A stretch of DNA of 64,000 nucleotides from Streptomyces sp. ISL-12 (GTDB lineage Bacteria; Actinomycetota; Actinomycetes; Streptomycetales; Streptomycetaceae): the NCBI RefSeq assembly GCF_018614415.1, contig NZ_JAGGOO010000029.1:1-64000 (forward strand), given 5' to 3'. This document shows, in pieces, positions 51,553 through 59,929 of the stretch. The notes beneath the pieces were generated by a model that was given only the letters and a program-made list of their open reading frames with translations, made no database searches and was not told the origin of the DNA. The first letter of the stretch is position 1; every line of letters starts with the position of its first letter. The position numbers were made by a program, and so were the translations under genes.

Positions 51553-51992
51553 GCGTGGGAAACGGGCACGCCTGACGCCTCATCGGAGAAGGGCATTCCA
51601 TTGCCCCAGGAAAAAATGTAGCGACGATTTGTGGTGTCGTACTCGACGCTGATACCTGCGGGCGTCAAGTCAAAGACTTCTCGCGTCCATCCCTCCATGA
51701 CAAAAGCTGCTACCTCGGGTACGTAGTCACTGGTCGGGAAGGAGAGGTTTTGCACTTTGACGGTCAGACCCTGCGGATGCAGTCTGTTGAGGCTCTCGGA
51801 ATGCAGGGACAGGCCGTACATCATCCATGCGGTATCACGCCAGTGCGGCCAGGAAGCTGGTGGTTCCATCCAAAGACTCCTGCCAATTTGTGTGGCGTGC
51901 CGAGGAATGGGTCCGGTCGCGTCGGCCGCCGCGGTGATGTCGGCGGCCAATCCGCCGAGTGGGCTGCGCTTTCTGTAGCGGAAGGTTTTCAC
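51546..51992 (-). CDS. Uncharacterised protein, possible immunity protein
   Basis: A 148-residue soluble protein with Trp-rich stretches (SLWMEPPASWPHWRDTAWMM) and a beta-rich C-terminal half (ISVEYDTTNRRYIFSWGNG). It starts at GTG 51992, with no clear ribosome site. Lower GC than the flanks, small size and position downstream of an RHS toxin, on the same strand, suggest an immunity gene, but no family is recognised. The gaps on either side (51993-52089 and 51431-51545) contain no other convincing gene except the small frame at 51427-51552. Confidence 0.6.
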   Translation of the reverse strand: MKTFRYRKRSPLGGLAADITAAADATGPIPRHATQIGRSLWMEPPASWPHWRDTAWMMYGLSLHSESLNRLHPQGLTVKVQNLSFPTSDYVPEVAAFVMEGWTREVFDLTPAGISVEYDTTNRRYIFSWGNGMPFSDEASGVPVSHAW

Positions 51993-52089
51993 TGATGAAT
52001 GCAGCTCAATTCAAGGACTTTCTCTCTCCGTACCATGTATTGTGGTGGGTGAGATGGACCTGCTCGGCAGAAATTCTGGCTCGAGCCAA

Positions 52090-52539
52090 TCACTTCGCCT
52101 CAGGTGTGAAGTGATGAGTCACAATCCAGTAGTCATACTCCTCCGTGGTTGCAGCGCAAAGACGGCAACCGTCGACCGACATCGCAATAAATTCCGGTGA
52201 ATCCTGGTCTTGAAGGTGTGGAGACAGGCGGGCTGTTTGTGTCCACTGAACCGTAGTCCACCCCAGCCTCTCACCACCAGGACCAGCAGTGAATAGTAGA
52301 AATGTGTCAGCGGAGTCAAAGATTGAATTCTCGCGTGCCTGTTTGTACCATGCGCGATCAAGCGCTGTGATGGCGTCGGGAGAGTTCTGGCTGATGACCA
52401 CTGCAGGCGCCACTTCCATGCTTGCAACACGTTGAATGGCCTCAAGCGCTGATGGGACATCGGGTGGTGATGGGGTATCGATAATGCGTAGTCCTGTCTT
52501 CGACAACATCCGCATGCGGGTTTCGAAAGCGTCATTCAT
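52090..52539 (-). CDS. Probable cognate immunity protein of the RHS toxin
   Basis: A 149-residue soluble protein with no recognised family. It begins 15 bases after the stop of the 1581-residue RHS toxin on the same strand, the position where cognate immunity genes are almost always found. Helical N-terminus (FETRMRMLSKTGLRI), then an alpha/beta body with a WYKQARENSIF segment, and a C-terminal WIVTHHFTPEAK. GC is clearly lower than the toxin repeat region, as expected of exchangeable toxin/immunity tips. ATG 52539 has only a weak GAAGA. Confidence 0.65.
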   Translation of the reverse strand: MNDAFETRMRMLSKTGLRIIDTPSPPDVPSALEAIQRVASMEVAPAVVISQNSPDAITALDRAWYKQARENSIFDSADTFLLFTAGPGGERLGWTTVQWTQTARLSPHLQDQDSPEFIAMSVDGCRLCAATTEEYDYWIVTHHFTPEAK

Positions 52540-52554
52540 TGTATGTCTTCTTTC

Positions 52555-55500
52555 TTACTCGCCGTAGAACAGGTGGTGATCGCCGCCGGGTTTGTTTATT
52601 TTCGCATACCTCTCCAATTTTCCATAGTCTCTGTTGTCCCAGCCAAAGTTGACCCATTCGCGAGTGCTGACGAATTTCGGCTTTCCCGCGTGGAAGTGGG
52701 GGCCGGCGGGATCGTGAGTGTGTTCCACTACCACGCGCGATCCCTGTGGCGTCTCATACTGACGAAAATTTCCCCAGTGCGAAGGTTCGCTTGAATAAAT
52801 GAATCCCTCGATATGTTTCATTCTAATATCTCCCACGACCTGCCACTCCGCAAGTAGCTCAGCGTCAGGCCCGATGCCCGCCAGTTCATGCGCCGCTTTT
52901 TCTGCCTCGGCCCGCGACGAGAAAGGGTTGGTCCTTTCCCCGAGGGGTCCGTACGGTGCCAGTCCGAGGGGGTCGGTCCAGGTGTGGGGGTTGTGAACGT
53001 AGCTGGCTGGGTTGTCCGCAGGCGCCAGGCCCAGCGGGTCAGGCGTCAGATACCGAGCCGTCTCCGGATCGTAATGCCGGAAGTAGTTGTAATGAAGCCC
53101 GGTCTCCGGATCGAAATACTGTCCCGGAAATCGCAGTGGTGTGTACGCGGTGGCTGTGGGGTCCCAGGTTGTGGTGCCCCACAGGGTGGTGTGGGGGCGC
53201 CAGGCGATCGTGCCGGTGTCGTCGATCAGTTCCGTCGGCGTGCCGACCAAGTCCGTGACGATCGCGTAGAAGCGCCGGTCGATCTCCTCCTGAGAGGTGT
53301 CGGACGGGGTCCGGCGTTCCGTCTGGGTCAGTGGGCGCAGACCGTCGTGGTCCCAGGTGAGGGTTGTGGCCGGGGTGGGGGTGCCGGGATGGGTCGTGGT
53401 TTGTTCGGTGAGGGTCGTGCCGTCCCAGGTGAACGTCGTCCGTTCGGTGACCGTCGTGCCGTCAGGGGACAGGCGCTCTTTGGCTGTGCGGCGGCCCAAC
53501 GGGTCGTACCCGTAGCGCCACGTCGTGCCGTCGGGGGTGGTGACGGAGGTGAGGCGGTCCTCGGCGTCCCAGGTGTAGCGCCAGGTGTCCGGCTTGCGGG
53601 AGAGGCGGGCCTTCTGGCGGAGGGTGACGCGGCCGGCGTCGTCGTGTTCGTAGCGGACCGTGCCCGCGCGGGTGATGCGGGTGCCGGTGTAGGTGCGGGG
53701 GCCGGTTGACTCCTGGCCGGGGAGGGAGGGCGGCCAGGTGGCGTGGGTCTGGTTGCCGGCCGTGTCGTAGGCGTAGGACTCCGTCCAGTTCGCGGCGTGG
53801 ACGGCGGTGACGCGGCCGGTGGCGTCCAGGTCGAAGCGGCGGGTGCCGGAGAGGTGGTCGTCGATCGAGGTCAGGTTGCCGTCGGCGCGGTAGGTGTAGG
53901 CGCGGTGCTGGAGGAGGCGGTCGGCCGGGCCCGTGAGGTGCTGGGACGTGAGGCGGCCCAGCGGGTCGAAGGTCTGGGAGAGGGTCAGGGTGCCGTCGAT
54001 GCGGCGGGTCAGCTCGCGGCCCGTGGGGTCGTGGGTGAAGGCGAGGGTGTGGGCGCCGGTGGTGAGGGTGGTGCGGTTGCCGGCCGCGTCGTAGGTCCAG
54101 GTGCTGGTCGCGCCGGTGGGGGTGGTGCGGCCGGTGCGGCGGCCCAGGGTGTCGTAGGTGTGGGTGAGGGTGCGGCCGTTGAGCGTTTCGGCCGTCACGC
54201 GGCCCGCCGCGTCTCGCTGCCAGGTCAGGGTCGCGTCCGGGTTCCTGGCGTGGGTCAGGGCGCCGGTCGCGTCGTACGCGTAGGTCGTGACCGTTCCGGC
54301 GGCGTCCTTGCTCGTCACGCGGCCCAGTACGTCCCGTTCGAAGCGGATGACCTGGCGAGCGGCGGTGGTCGTCGCGGTCAGCTGGCCCGCGGCGTCGTGC
54401 GCGTACGTCAGCGTGCGGTCGTCGAAGTCCGTCTCCGTGACGAGGCGTCCGGCGGGGTCGTAGGTGTAGGACCAGGTCAGGCCCTGGGGGTTGGTGACCT
54501 TGGTCAGGCGCAGTTCCGTGTCGTGGTCGAACTCGTAGCGGACGCCGTCGGGGCCGGTGCGGGCGGTGAGCAGGTCGAAGTGGGTGTATTCGAAGCGGGA
54601 TACGGCGCCCAGCGCGTCGGTGTGGGTGGTGCAGTTGCCCTCGCCGTCGTAGGTCCAGGACTCCGTGGTGCCGTCCGGTGCGGTACGGCGGGACAGGCGG
54701 CCCTCGACGGTCCACTCCAGGCGGGTGGTGGCGCCCAGGGGGTCCGTGATGGTGGTCGGGCGGCCGAAGGCGTCGCGGGTGTAGTGGATCACGGCGCCCA
54801 GTGGGTCCGTGATCCGCAGCGGCAGGCCCGCCGGGTCGCAGTGGACGGTGGTCGTCGCGCCCGTCGCGTCCGTGATCGCGGACAGGTTGCCGAGGTCGTC
54901 GTAGGCGTAGCGGGTGGTGGTTCGGGTGGTGTGGTCCGTCAGGGCGGTGCGGTTGCCCCACTCGTCGAAGCGCTGGGTGACGTGGCTGCCGTCGGGGTTG
55001 GACATGGAGACCGGCAGGCCCTGGTCGTCGTAGCCGACGCTGGTGTAGCGGCCGTCGGGGCGGACGGCCATCAGCAGGCGGCCCGCCTCGTCGTAGGCGT
55101 AGCTCCGGGTGCGGCCGAGGGGGTCGGTGATGGTGACCGGGCGGTCCTCGCGGTCGTACGTCGTGCGGGTCGTCGCGCCGTCGGGGGCGGTCTCGGCCAC
55201 CACCTGGAGGTCGCTGTTGACGTGGTAGCGGGTGCTGTGGCCCAGGGAGTCGGTCGCGGTGATCGTGCGCAGGCCGGTCGCCGGGTCGGGGTCGGCGTAG
55301 GTGAAGGTGTTGCGCAGGTGGCCGGCGTCGCCCGACTGGGAGGTGCAGCGGCCCTGGTCGTCGTAGACGTAGTGGTACGACGAGCCGTTCGTGTCGGTCC
55401 AGGTGGTGATGCGGCCGGAGGCGTCGTTGGTGAAGCGGAGGGGTCGGCCGGAGGAGTTCGTCACCGTCGCCAGGTGGCCGGCCTCGTCGTAGCCGAAGCG

Positions 55501-57300
55501 GACCAGTTCGACGGCGCCGCCGTCGGCGGTGGGGTCGGCCAGGTGCAGGGCGGTGACGCGGTCGCCGGCCGTGGTGAGGGTGAGGTGGTAGCCGGACGAG
55601 TGGGTGATCGCGGTGGGGGCGCCCTCGTCGTCGTACGCGAAGGCGATCCACTGGCCGCAGCGGTCGCTGATCTGTTCCAGCAGGGCGATGCCGTCGCCGT
55701 CGCCGCCCGGGGACGCGAAGTACCAGGTGCGGCCGGCGGCGGGGTCGGTGACGGTGTAGTCGCCGTGGGCGTCGACGGTCAGGGGGTAGCGGCCGCCCTG
55801 GAGGGGCAGGGTGGGGACGCCTGGGGCGGGGTGCGGGTAGGCCAGCAGGGCACCGTTGTCACGGACGAGTACGACACCCTCGGCGTCGATCTCCAGACGC
55901 TGGTCGGCGGTGGAGGTCCAGCTCGGGCCGAACCAGCGGCCCGCCCGGTAGGACGACTCGAACTGGCGGGAGAAGACCAGGGGGAACCTGGCGGGGAGCG
56001 TCACGTCGGTCTGGGGCAGGGCCATGCGGCCGGTGGCCATGTCGACCGGGTCGCCGAACCACTTGCACTTGTACTCCCGGGCGACGTCCTTGAGCGCCTG
56101 GCCGACGCTCTTGCGGGCGGCTCCGGTCGCCGCGCCCTTCGCGGCCCCGCGCGCCGCCCCGCGAGCGGCCCCGCGGGCCACGCCGCCCGCGCCCTTGCCG
56201 CCGATCAGGTTCGAGACGAGGACGCCTGCGGCTTCGCCCGGATCGCTGCGCCAGCCGCTGCCGAGGACGGCCGCGGGCAGGCGTTCGGGATGGGCGGCTG
56301 TGCCCACCAGGCCGGCCAGCAGCATGCTGGAGTTCTTCAGCCAGTCGCCGGGGTGGGTGATGTTGTAGGAGTCCAACGGGTTGACGGTGCGGGCGAGTTT
56401 GACCACGTCCGCGCCGCCCTTGAGGAGGCCGCCGATGACGTGGGCCTGGTTGAGCTGGGTGCCTACGAAGAGGTCCGCGGCGTCGGCGCCCAGCCGGCTG
56501 GTGAACTCCGGCTTCGGCGGCGCCGTCTCCAGGGCGGCGGCCACCCGGCGCTGGGCGTCGCGGGCGGCGTCGGTGCGCTGGCGGCGCGCCTCGGCCAGGA
56601 TCTCCTCGGCCTCCCGCCGGCCCGCCGTCCCCGGATCGACGAAGGCGCCCGGCTCGGTGGGCCGCGCCCCCGGGTCGGCTCCCGCTGCGGCGGCCGCGTT
56701 GTACCGCTCGGCGGCCTGGTTGTACGCCGCCACCCGGGCGTTGTGCGCGTCCACCGCCCGCCGGCTGGTCTCCTGCGCGTCGCGGTAGGCGTCGATCGCC
56801 GCCTCCGCCTGCCGCTGCGCCCAGCGCACCGTGTCAGCGTACGCCTCCAGGGCGCCCGCCGCGCTCTCACAGGCGTCGGCGGCGGTCAGCCACTGCTTCG
56901 GGTGCAGGTCGAACTTCTGCCGGAAGGCGTCCGCGGCCTCGCCCTGCCACCCGTCGGTACCCAGCGAGCGCATCCCCTGGCCGACGGTCTCGAACGCCCT
57001 GGAGAAGTCGCGCAGGTGCCGGGCCCGCTCCTCCAGCGCCGGCGCGCTGCCGTGGACCAGTTCCTTCGGGTCCTCGCTCTCGCCCAGTTCGCGCTCGGCG
57101 ACATCGCCGCCGAGCCGGTTGTGCACCCCCTCGCCGAAGTCGCGCACGCCTTCGGCCAGTCCGTCCGCGCCGACGGCGGCCAGACCGTCCGCGGCCTGGT
57201 CCGCACCCCAGTCGACGGCGCCGCCGACGCCCTCCTTGACGCCCTCGACGGCACTCTCCAGCCCGTCCCCGAGGCCGTTCACGACATCCCCCAGGCCCAT
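52555..57300 (-). CDS. RHS/YD-repeat polymorphic toxin
   Basis: A 1581-residue toxin-carrying shell protein. Residues 1-220 are helical and ESX/WXG-like (GWQGEAADAFRQKF, then long coiled coils), suggesting type VII-type export. There is a Gly/Ala-Arg repeat (GAARGAARGAAKGAA) at about 365-395. DUF6531 follows (WFGDPVDMATGRMALP, FSRQFESSYRAGRWFGPSW). About 20 YD repeats fill 560-1340. The RHS core is GQYFDPETGLHYNYFRHYDP then YLTPDPLGL (about 1440-1475). The last 95 residues are the variable toxin tip, with VVVEHTHDPAGPHFHAGKP and a final GGDHHLFYGE. The His clusters hint at a nuclease, but I cannot name the family. Confidence 0.92.
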   Translation of the reverse strand: MGLGDVVNGLGDGLESAVEGVKEGVGGAVDWGADQAADGLAAVGADGLAEGVRDFGEGVHNRLGGDVAERELGESEDPKELVHGSAPALEERARHLRDFSRAFETVGQGMRSLGTDGWQGEAADAFRQKFDLHPKQWLTAADACESAAGALEAYADTVRWAQRQAEAAIDAYRDAQETSRRAVDAHNARVAAYNQAAERYNAAAAAGADPGARPTEPGAFVDPGTAGRREAEEILAEARRQRTDAARDAQRRVAAALETAPPKPEFTSRLGADAADLFVGTQLNQAHVIGGLLKGGADVVKLARTVNPLDSYNITHPGDWLKNSSMLLAGLVGTAAHPERLPAAVLGSGWRSDPGEAAGVLVSNLIGGKGAGGVARGAARGAARGAAKGAATGAARKSVGQALKDVAREYKCKWFGDPVDMATGRMALPQTDVTLPARFPLVFSRQFESSYRAGRWFGPSWTSTADQRLEIDAEGVVLVRDNGALLAYPHPAPGVPTLPLQGGRYPLTVDAHGDYTVTDPAAGRTWYFASPGGDGDGIALLEQISDRCGQWIAFAYDDEGAPTAITHSSGYHLTLTTAGDRVTALHLADPTADGGAVELVRFGYDEAGHLATVTNSSGRPLRFTNDASGRITTWTDTNGSSYHYVYDDQGRCTSQSGDAGHLRNTFTYADPDPATGLRTITATDSLGHSTRYHVNSDLQVVAETAPDGATTRTTYDREDRPVTITDPLGRTRSYAYDEAGRLLMAVRPDGRYTSVGYDDQGLPVSMSNPDGSHVTQRFDEWGNRTALTDHTTRTTTRYAYDDLGNLSAITDATGATTTVHCDPAGLPLRITDPLGAVIHYTRDAFGRPTTITDPLGATTRLEWTVEGRLSRRTAPDGTTESWTYDGEGNCTTHTDALGAVSRFEYTHFDLLTARTGPDGVRYEFDHDTELRLTKVTNPQGLTWSYTYDPAGRLVTETDFDDRTLTYAHDAAGQLTATTTAARQVIRFERDVLGRVTSKDAAGTVTTYAYDATGALTHARNPDATLTWQRDAAGRVTAETLNGRTLTHTYDTLGRRTGRTTPTGATSTWTYDAAGNRTTLTTGAHTLAFTHDPTGRELTRRIDGTLTLSQTFDPLGRLTSQHLTGPADRLLQHRAYTYRADGNLTSIDDHLSGTRRFDLDATGRVTAVHAANWTESYAYDTAGNQTHATWPPSLPGQESTGPRTYTGTRITRAGTVRYEHDDAGRVTLRQKARLSRKPDTWRYTWDAEDRLTSVTTPDGTTWRYGYDPLGRRTAKERLSPDGTTVTERTTFTWDGTTLTEQTTTHPGTPTPATTLTWDHDGLRPLTQTERRTPSDTSQEEIDRRFYAIVTDLVGTPTELIDDTGTIAWRPHTTLWGTTTWDPTATAYTPLRFPGQYFDPETGLHYNYFRHYDPETARYLTPDPLGLAPADNPASYVHNPHTWTDPLGLAPYGPLGERTNPFSSRAEAEKAAHELAGIGPDAELLAEWQVVGDIRMKHIEGFIYSSEPSHWGNFRQYETPQGSRVVVEHTHDPAGPHFHAGKPKFVSTREWVNFGWDNRDYGKLERYAKINKPGGDHHLFYGE

Positions 57301-57899
57301 CAGCGCTCAGCCTCCCCGGGCGACGCCTGGGACGGCCCGCCCCACTGCCAGTCCGTCCTCGGGTCGAACGGCGCGTCGGGGGTCACCGTCGAGGTCTCCA
57401 CGTCCTGCTCGGCCTGCGCCCACGCCTGCCGGGCCGCCCGGTCCGCCTCCAGGACGGACTCCGCGCCGTAGTCCGGGTTCATGACGTGGGAGACGGAGTT
57501 GTCCTTCAGCGTCTGTGACCAGGACCGCTGCGCGACCTGCTCCTCGGTCAGGTACGGGTTGCCGGCGGCCGCCGTCCACAGCCCCTTGAGCGTGTTCGAG
57601 ACGTACTGCTCCTGCTCGTGGTAGAGCCCGGCGGAGAGGTTCAGCCGCTGCGCGAACTCGTTGGCGTCCCGCACCAGCGAGCGCACTCCCCAGCCCCACC
57701 GCTCGCAGAAGTCGGCGAACACCTGGCACAGCGCGGCGTCGCCCACCTCCAGGTCCTTGAGCTCCAGGTCGTCGAAGCCGCGCCCCAGACCGGCCTCGAT
57801 GTCGAAGCCCAGCTCCTTCAGCTCGGCCATCGCCAGGTCGATGCCCCGGGTGATCCGCTCCAGCGCCTCGGGATCGACCCGGTAACCGCCGCCGCTCAC
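57300..57899 (-). CDS. ESX-like helical partner encoded before the RHS toxin
   Basis: A 199-residue helical protein without a signal peptide. DPEALERITRGIDLAMAELK, then a FCERWGWGVRSLVRDANEF segment with a W-x-W resembling the WXG turn, and a C-terminal acidic tail. The GTG at 57899 overlaps the previous gene by 4 bases (GTGA), and its stop overlaps the toxin ATG (TGATG), so the three proteins are translationally linked. It is probably a secretion partner or chaperone for the RHS toxin; the assignment rests on position and fold pattern. Confidence 0.75.
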   Translation of the reverse strand: MSGGGYRVDPEALERITRGIDLAMAELKELGFDIEAGLGRGFDDLELKDLEVGDAALCQVFADFCERWGWGVRSLVRDANEFAQRLNLSAGLYHEQEQYVSNTLKGLWTAAAGNPYLTEEQVAQRSWSQTLKDNSVSHVMNPDYGAESVLEADRAARQAWAQAEQDVETSTVTPDAPFDPRTDWQWGGPSQASPGEAER

Positions 57900-58363
57900 G
57901 CGTCCGTTCCTTCCGCGTCCGAGTCCGCGTCCGTGTCCGCGTCCGTGTCCGCGTCCGTGTCCGTGTCCGCGTCCGTGTCCAGCGCCGCCGCGTCCGGGAC
58001 GACGCCCCGCACCGGGGGCAGCACCATGCCCGCCGGGCTGCCCGCGTCCAGGGCGATGCCCACCGGGGCGCCCGCCCGCGCCACCCACGGGACCACGTGA
58101 TCCAGCAACCTCGCACCGTGCACCAGTACTTCGTCGAGCGCGGTCTCACCCCGCGCCCGGGCGAAGCGGTCCAGCGCCGTCGCGTCGGTGAAGGCGAAGA
58201 GCCAGCGGACGCCGCCCGCCTCGGCCGACAGCACCGAGCCGTCCACCACCGGCACCAGCACCTCGGTGCGCCGGAACTCACCCACCAGCGACCGGAGATC
58301 GCCCTGCCCGGTCGCCGCCAGGGCGGCCAGGCCTGATCGCAGCCGTGCGGCGTCGGTGCTCAT
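57896..58363 (-). CDS. SseB-like domain protein with Asp/Ala/Thr tail
   Basis: A 155-residue protein. Residues 1-125 follow the SseB N-terminal domain pattern: LRSLVGEFRRTEVLVPVVDG, GGVRWLFAFTDATALDRFAR, AGAPVGIALDAGSPAGMVLP. SseB-like proteins recur with type VII/ESX-type substrates in actinobacteria. The last 27 residues are a DTDADTD tract encoded by a 6-base microsatellite (GTCCGT/GTCCGC on the plus strand, about 57912-57980). It is the first gene of the toxin operon, and the following gene overlaps its stop. Confidence 0.8.
   Translation of the reverse strand: MSTDAARLRSGLAALAATGQGDLRSLVGEFRRTEVLVPVVDGSVLSAEAGGVRWLFAFTDATALDRFARARGETALDEVLVHGARLLDHVVPWVARAGAPVGIALDAGSPAGMVLPPVRGVVPDAAALDTDADTDTDADTDADTDADSDAEGTDA
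57912..57980. repeat. Hexanucleotide microsatellite in the SseB-like gene
   Basis: Alternating GTCCGT and GTCCGC units encode an Asp-Thr/Asp-Ala tail. The unit length keeps the frame, so copy-number change alters only tail length. Confidence 0.88.
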
Positions 58364-58595
58364 GTCGGGCCCCCTGTCGTGCAGTTGATCGGTCATCGCG
58401 TGTGCGCACGAGCACGGTAGCCGTCGTACCTGAGTCCACCGAGGCGGCGCTCGGCGTCCGCGTTTCGGCCAGAGACGGCCTGCGGCCCCGTAGGCAACGG
58501 AACCGATCACCTCGGGGCCGCGTCTTCGGCGGCGGATGCGGTATAACCGGATGAGCGGAAGAAGAGTCGCACGGGTGAGCGGGGAGGGGGCGTCG

Positions 58596-58916
58596 ATGGG
58601 CCGTAGTCGTACCGGCGCACGTTTCCGGGCCCTCGCCGTGCTGCTCCTCGCGGTGTTGGTGCAGTTCGCCCTGGTCGACGCCGGGGGGCTCTCCGTCACC
58701 GTCGCGCTGGCCGCCACCGCCGCGGTCGGTTCCGCGCTCAGCCTCTGCGCCCTCGCCGCCGCGCGCTGCGCGCCCGTCGTGCCGCCCACCCGGGTCCGTA
58801 CGGCCATCCGCGACCGCGACCGGCGTACGGCCTTCCTGCCGCAACGCGATCCCGACGCCGCCGGCCGCCGCAGGCCCCGAGCACCCGGCCGCGCCCTCCC
58901 GGCGACCGCCGCGTAG
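58596..58916 (+). CDS. Small two-helix membrane protein (DUF6412-like)
   Basis: A 106-residue protein with two hydrophobic helices (LAVLLLAVLVQFALVDAG and SVTVALAATAAVGSALSLCA) and an Arg-rich C-terminal tail of about 45 residues (VRTAIRDRDRRTAFLPQRDP). It resembles small streptomycete membrane proteins, sometimes labelled DUF6412, that precede a YidC paralogue. GGGGAGGGGG lies before ATG 58596. The Oxa1-like gene follows on the same strand; the pair may be one unit. The 58364-58595 gap carries a TATAAC box at 58541 but no other gene. Confidence 0.7.
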   Translation: MGRSRTGARFRALAVLLLAVLVQFALVDAGGLSVTVALAATAAVGSALSLCALAAARCAPVVPPTRVRTAIRDRDRRTAFLPQRDPDAAGRRRPRAPGRALPATAA

Positions 58917-59072
58917 GGCACACTTCCACCTCCCTGCTCACAGACCGCTCATCCGAGCGCCCCCTGAGCACCCGGTGCGCTTCTGCTCACCGTTTTCCGT
59001 GCCCCTACCCGGTCCGCCGGTCCCGCCGTTCCCCTCACCCGGCACGACGAGACCCCCGGAGGGCTCCTCACC

Positions 59073-59795
59073 ATGTCCGTGTTCGCCGATCTGGTCGGCG
59101 GCCTCGCCGACCTGCTCCAGCCGCTGTTCGGCGCCGGCGCCGCTGCCGCCGCCATCGTCCTGTTCACCGCGCTCGTACGGCTCCTGCTCCATCCGCTGTC
59201 CCGGGCCGCCGCCCGCGGGCAGAAGGCCCGCACCGCACTTCAGCCGAAGATCGCCGAACTGCGCCGCACGTACGCCAAGCGCCCTGAGAAGTTGCAGCGG
59301 GCCGTACTCGACCTGCACGCCGAGGCGAAGGTGTCACCGCTGGCGGGCTGCCTGCCCGGCCTCGTGCAGCTGCCCGCCTTCTTCCTCCTCTACCACCTCT
59401 TCTCCAGCACCTCCCTCGGCGGACAGGCCAACCATCTGCTCGGCCACCAGCTGTTCGCCGCCCCGCTGGGCGGGAACTGGGGCGACGCGCTCGCGGGCGG
59501 CGGGCCGGCCGGCGGCGCCGGGCTCGTCTACGCGGGACTGTTCGCGCTCGTCACCGCCGTCGCCGCGGTCAGCTACCGGCTCACCCGGCGCACGATGGCC
59601 GGCCGGCCGGTGCTCCCCGCCGCCGGGCAGGAGCAGCCGCCGGGGGCGGGGGCCGTCACCGCGCTCACCAAGGCCATGCCGTTCATGTCCTTCCTCACCC
59701 TCGTCACCGTGGCCGTCGTCCCGCTCGCCGCCGCGCTCTACGTCGTCACCAGCACCACCTGGAGCGTCGTCGAACGGGCCGTCCTGTACCGGTGA
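59073..59795 (+). CDS. YidC/Oxa1-family membrane insertase paralogue
   Basis: A 240-residue Oxa1/YidC-fold insertase: five hydrophobic segments, the conserved VRLLLHPLSRAAARGQKARTALQPKI cytoplasmic segment (with the helical hairpin AELRRTYAKRPEKLQRA), and GCLPGLVQLPAFFLLYHLF. It is shorter than housekeeping YidC, which is expected beside rnpA/jag near the origin. Here it follows a two-helix membrane protein and nothing else of that operon, so it is a second copy, perhaps for a subset of substrates. GGAGGG precedes ATG 59073. Confidence 0.88.
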   Translation: MSVFADLVGGLADLLQPLFGAGAAAAAIVLFTALVRLLLHPLSRAAARGQKARTALQPKIAELRRTYAKRPEKLQRAVLDLHAEAKVSPLAGCLPGLVQLPAFFLLYHLFSSTSLGGQANHLLGHQLFAAPLGGNWGDALAGGGPAGGAGLVYAGLFALVTAVAAVSYRLTRRTMAGRPVLPAAGQEQPPGAGAVTALTKAMPFMSFLTLVTVAVVPLAAALYVVTSTTWSVVERAVLYR

Positions 59796-59929
59796 GCCCC
59801 GGCAGGGTCTTGCGGAGCCGAACGTGACCTTGGAGGATCGACCAGTCCTCCGATGGATGGGCCGCCCGCCGCACCCGGGCGCCGCCCCGCCCCGTCGGAC
59901 GGGCGGTCCGCGACCGAGGGAGAGAGAAC

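Noticed and set aside
53743..57471. Plus-strand frame of over 1200 codons opposite the RHS gene
   Set aside because: It mirrors the YD repeats and has no recognisable fold; the RHS frame is unambiguous.
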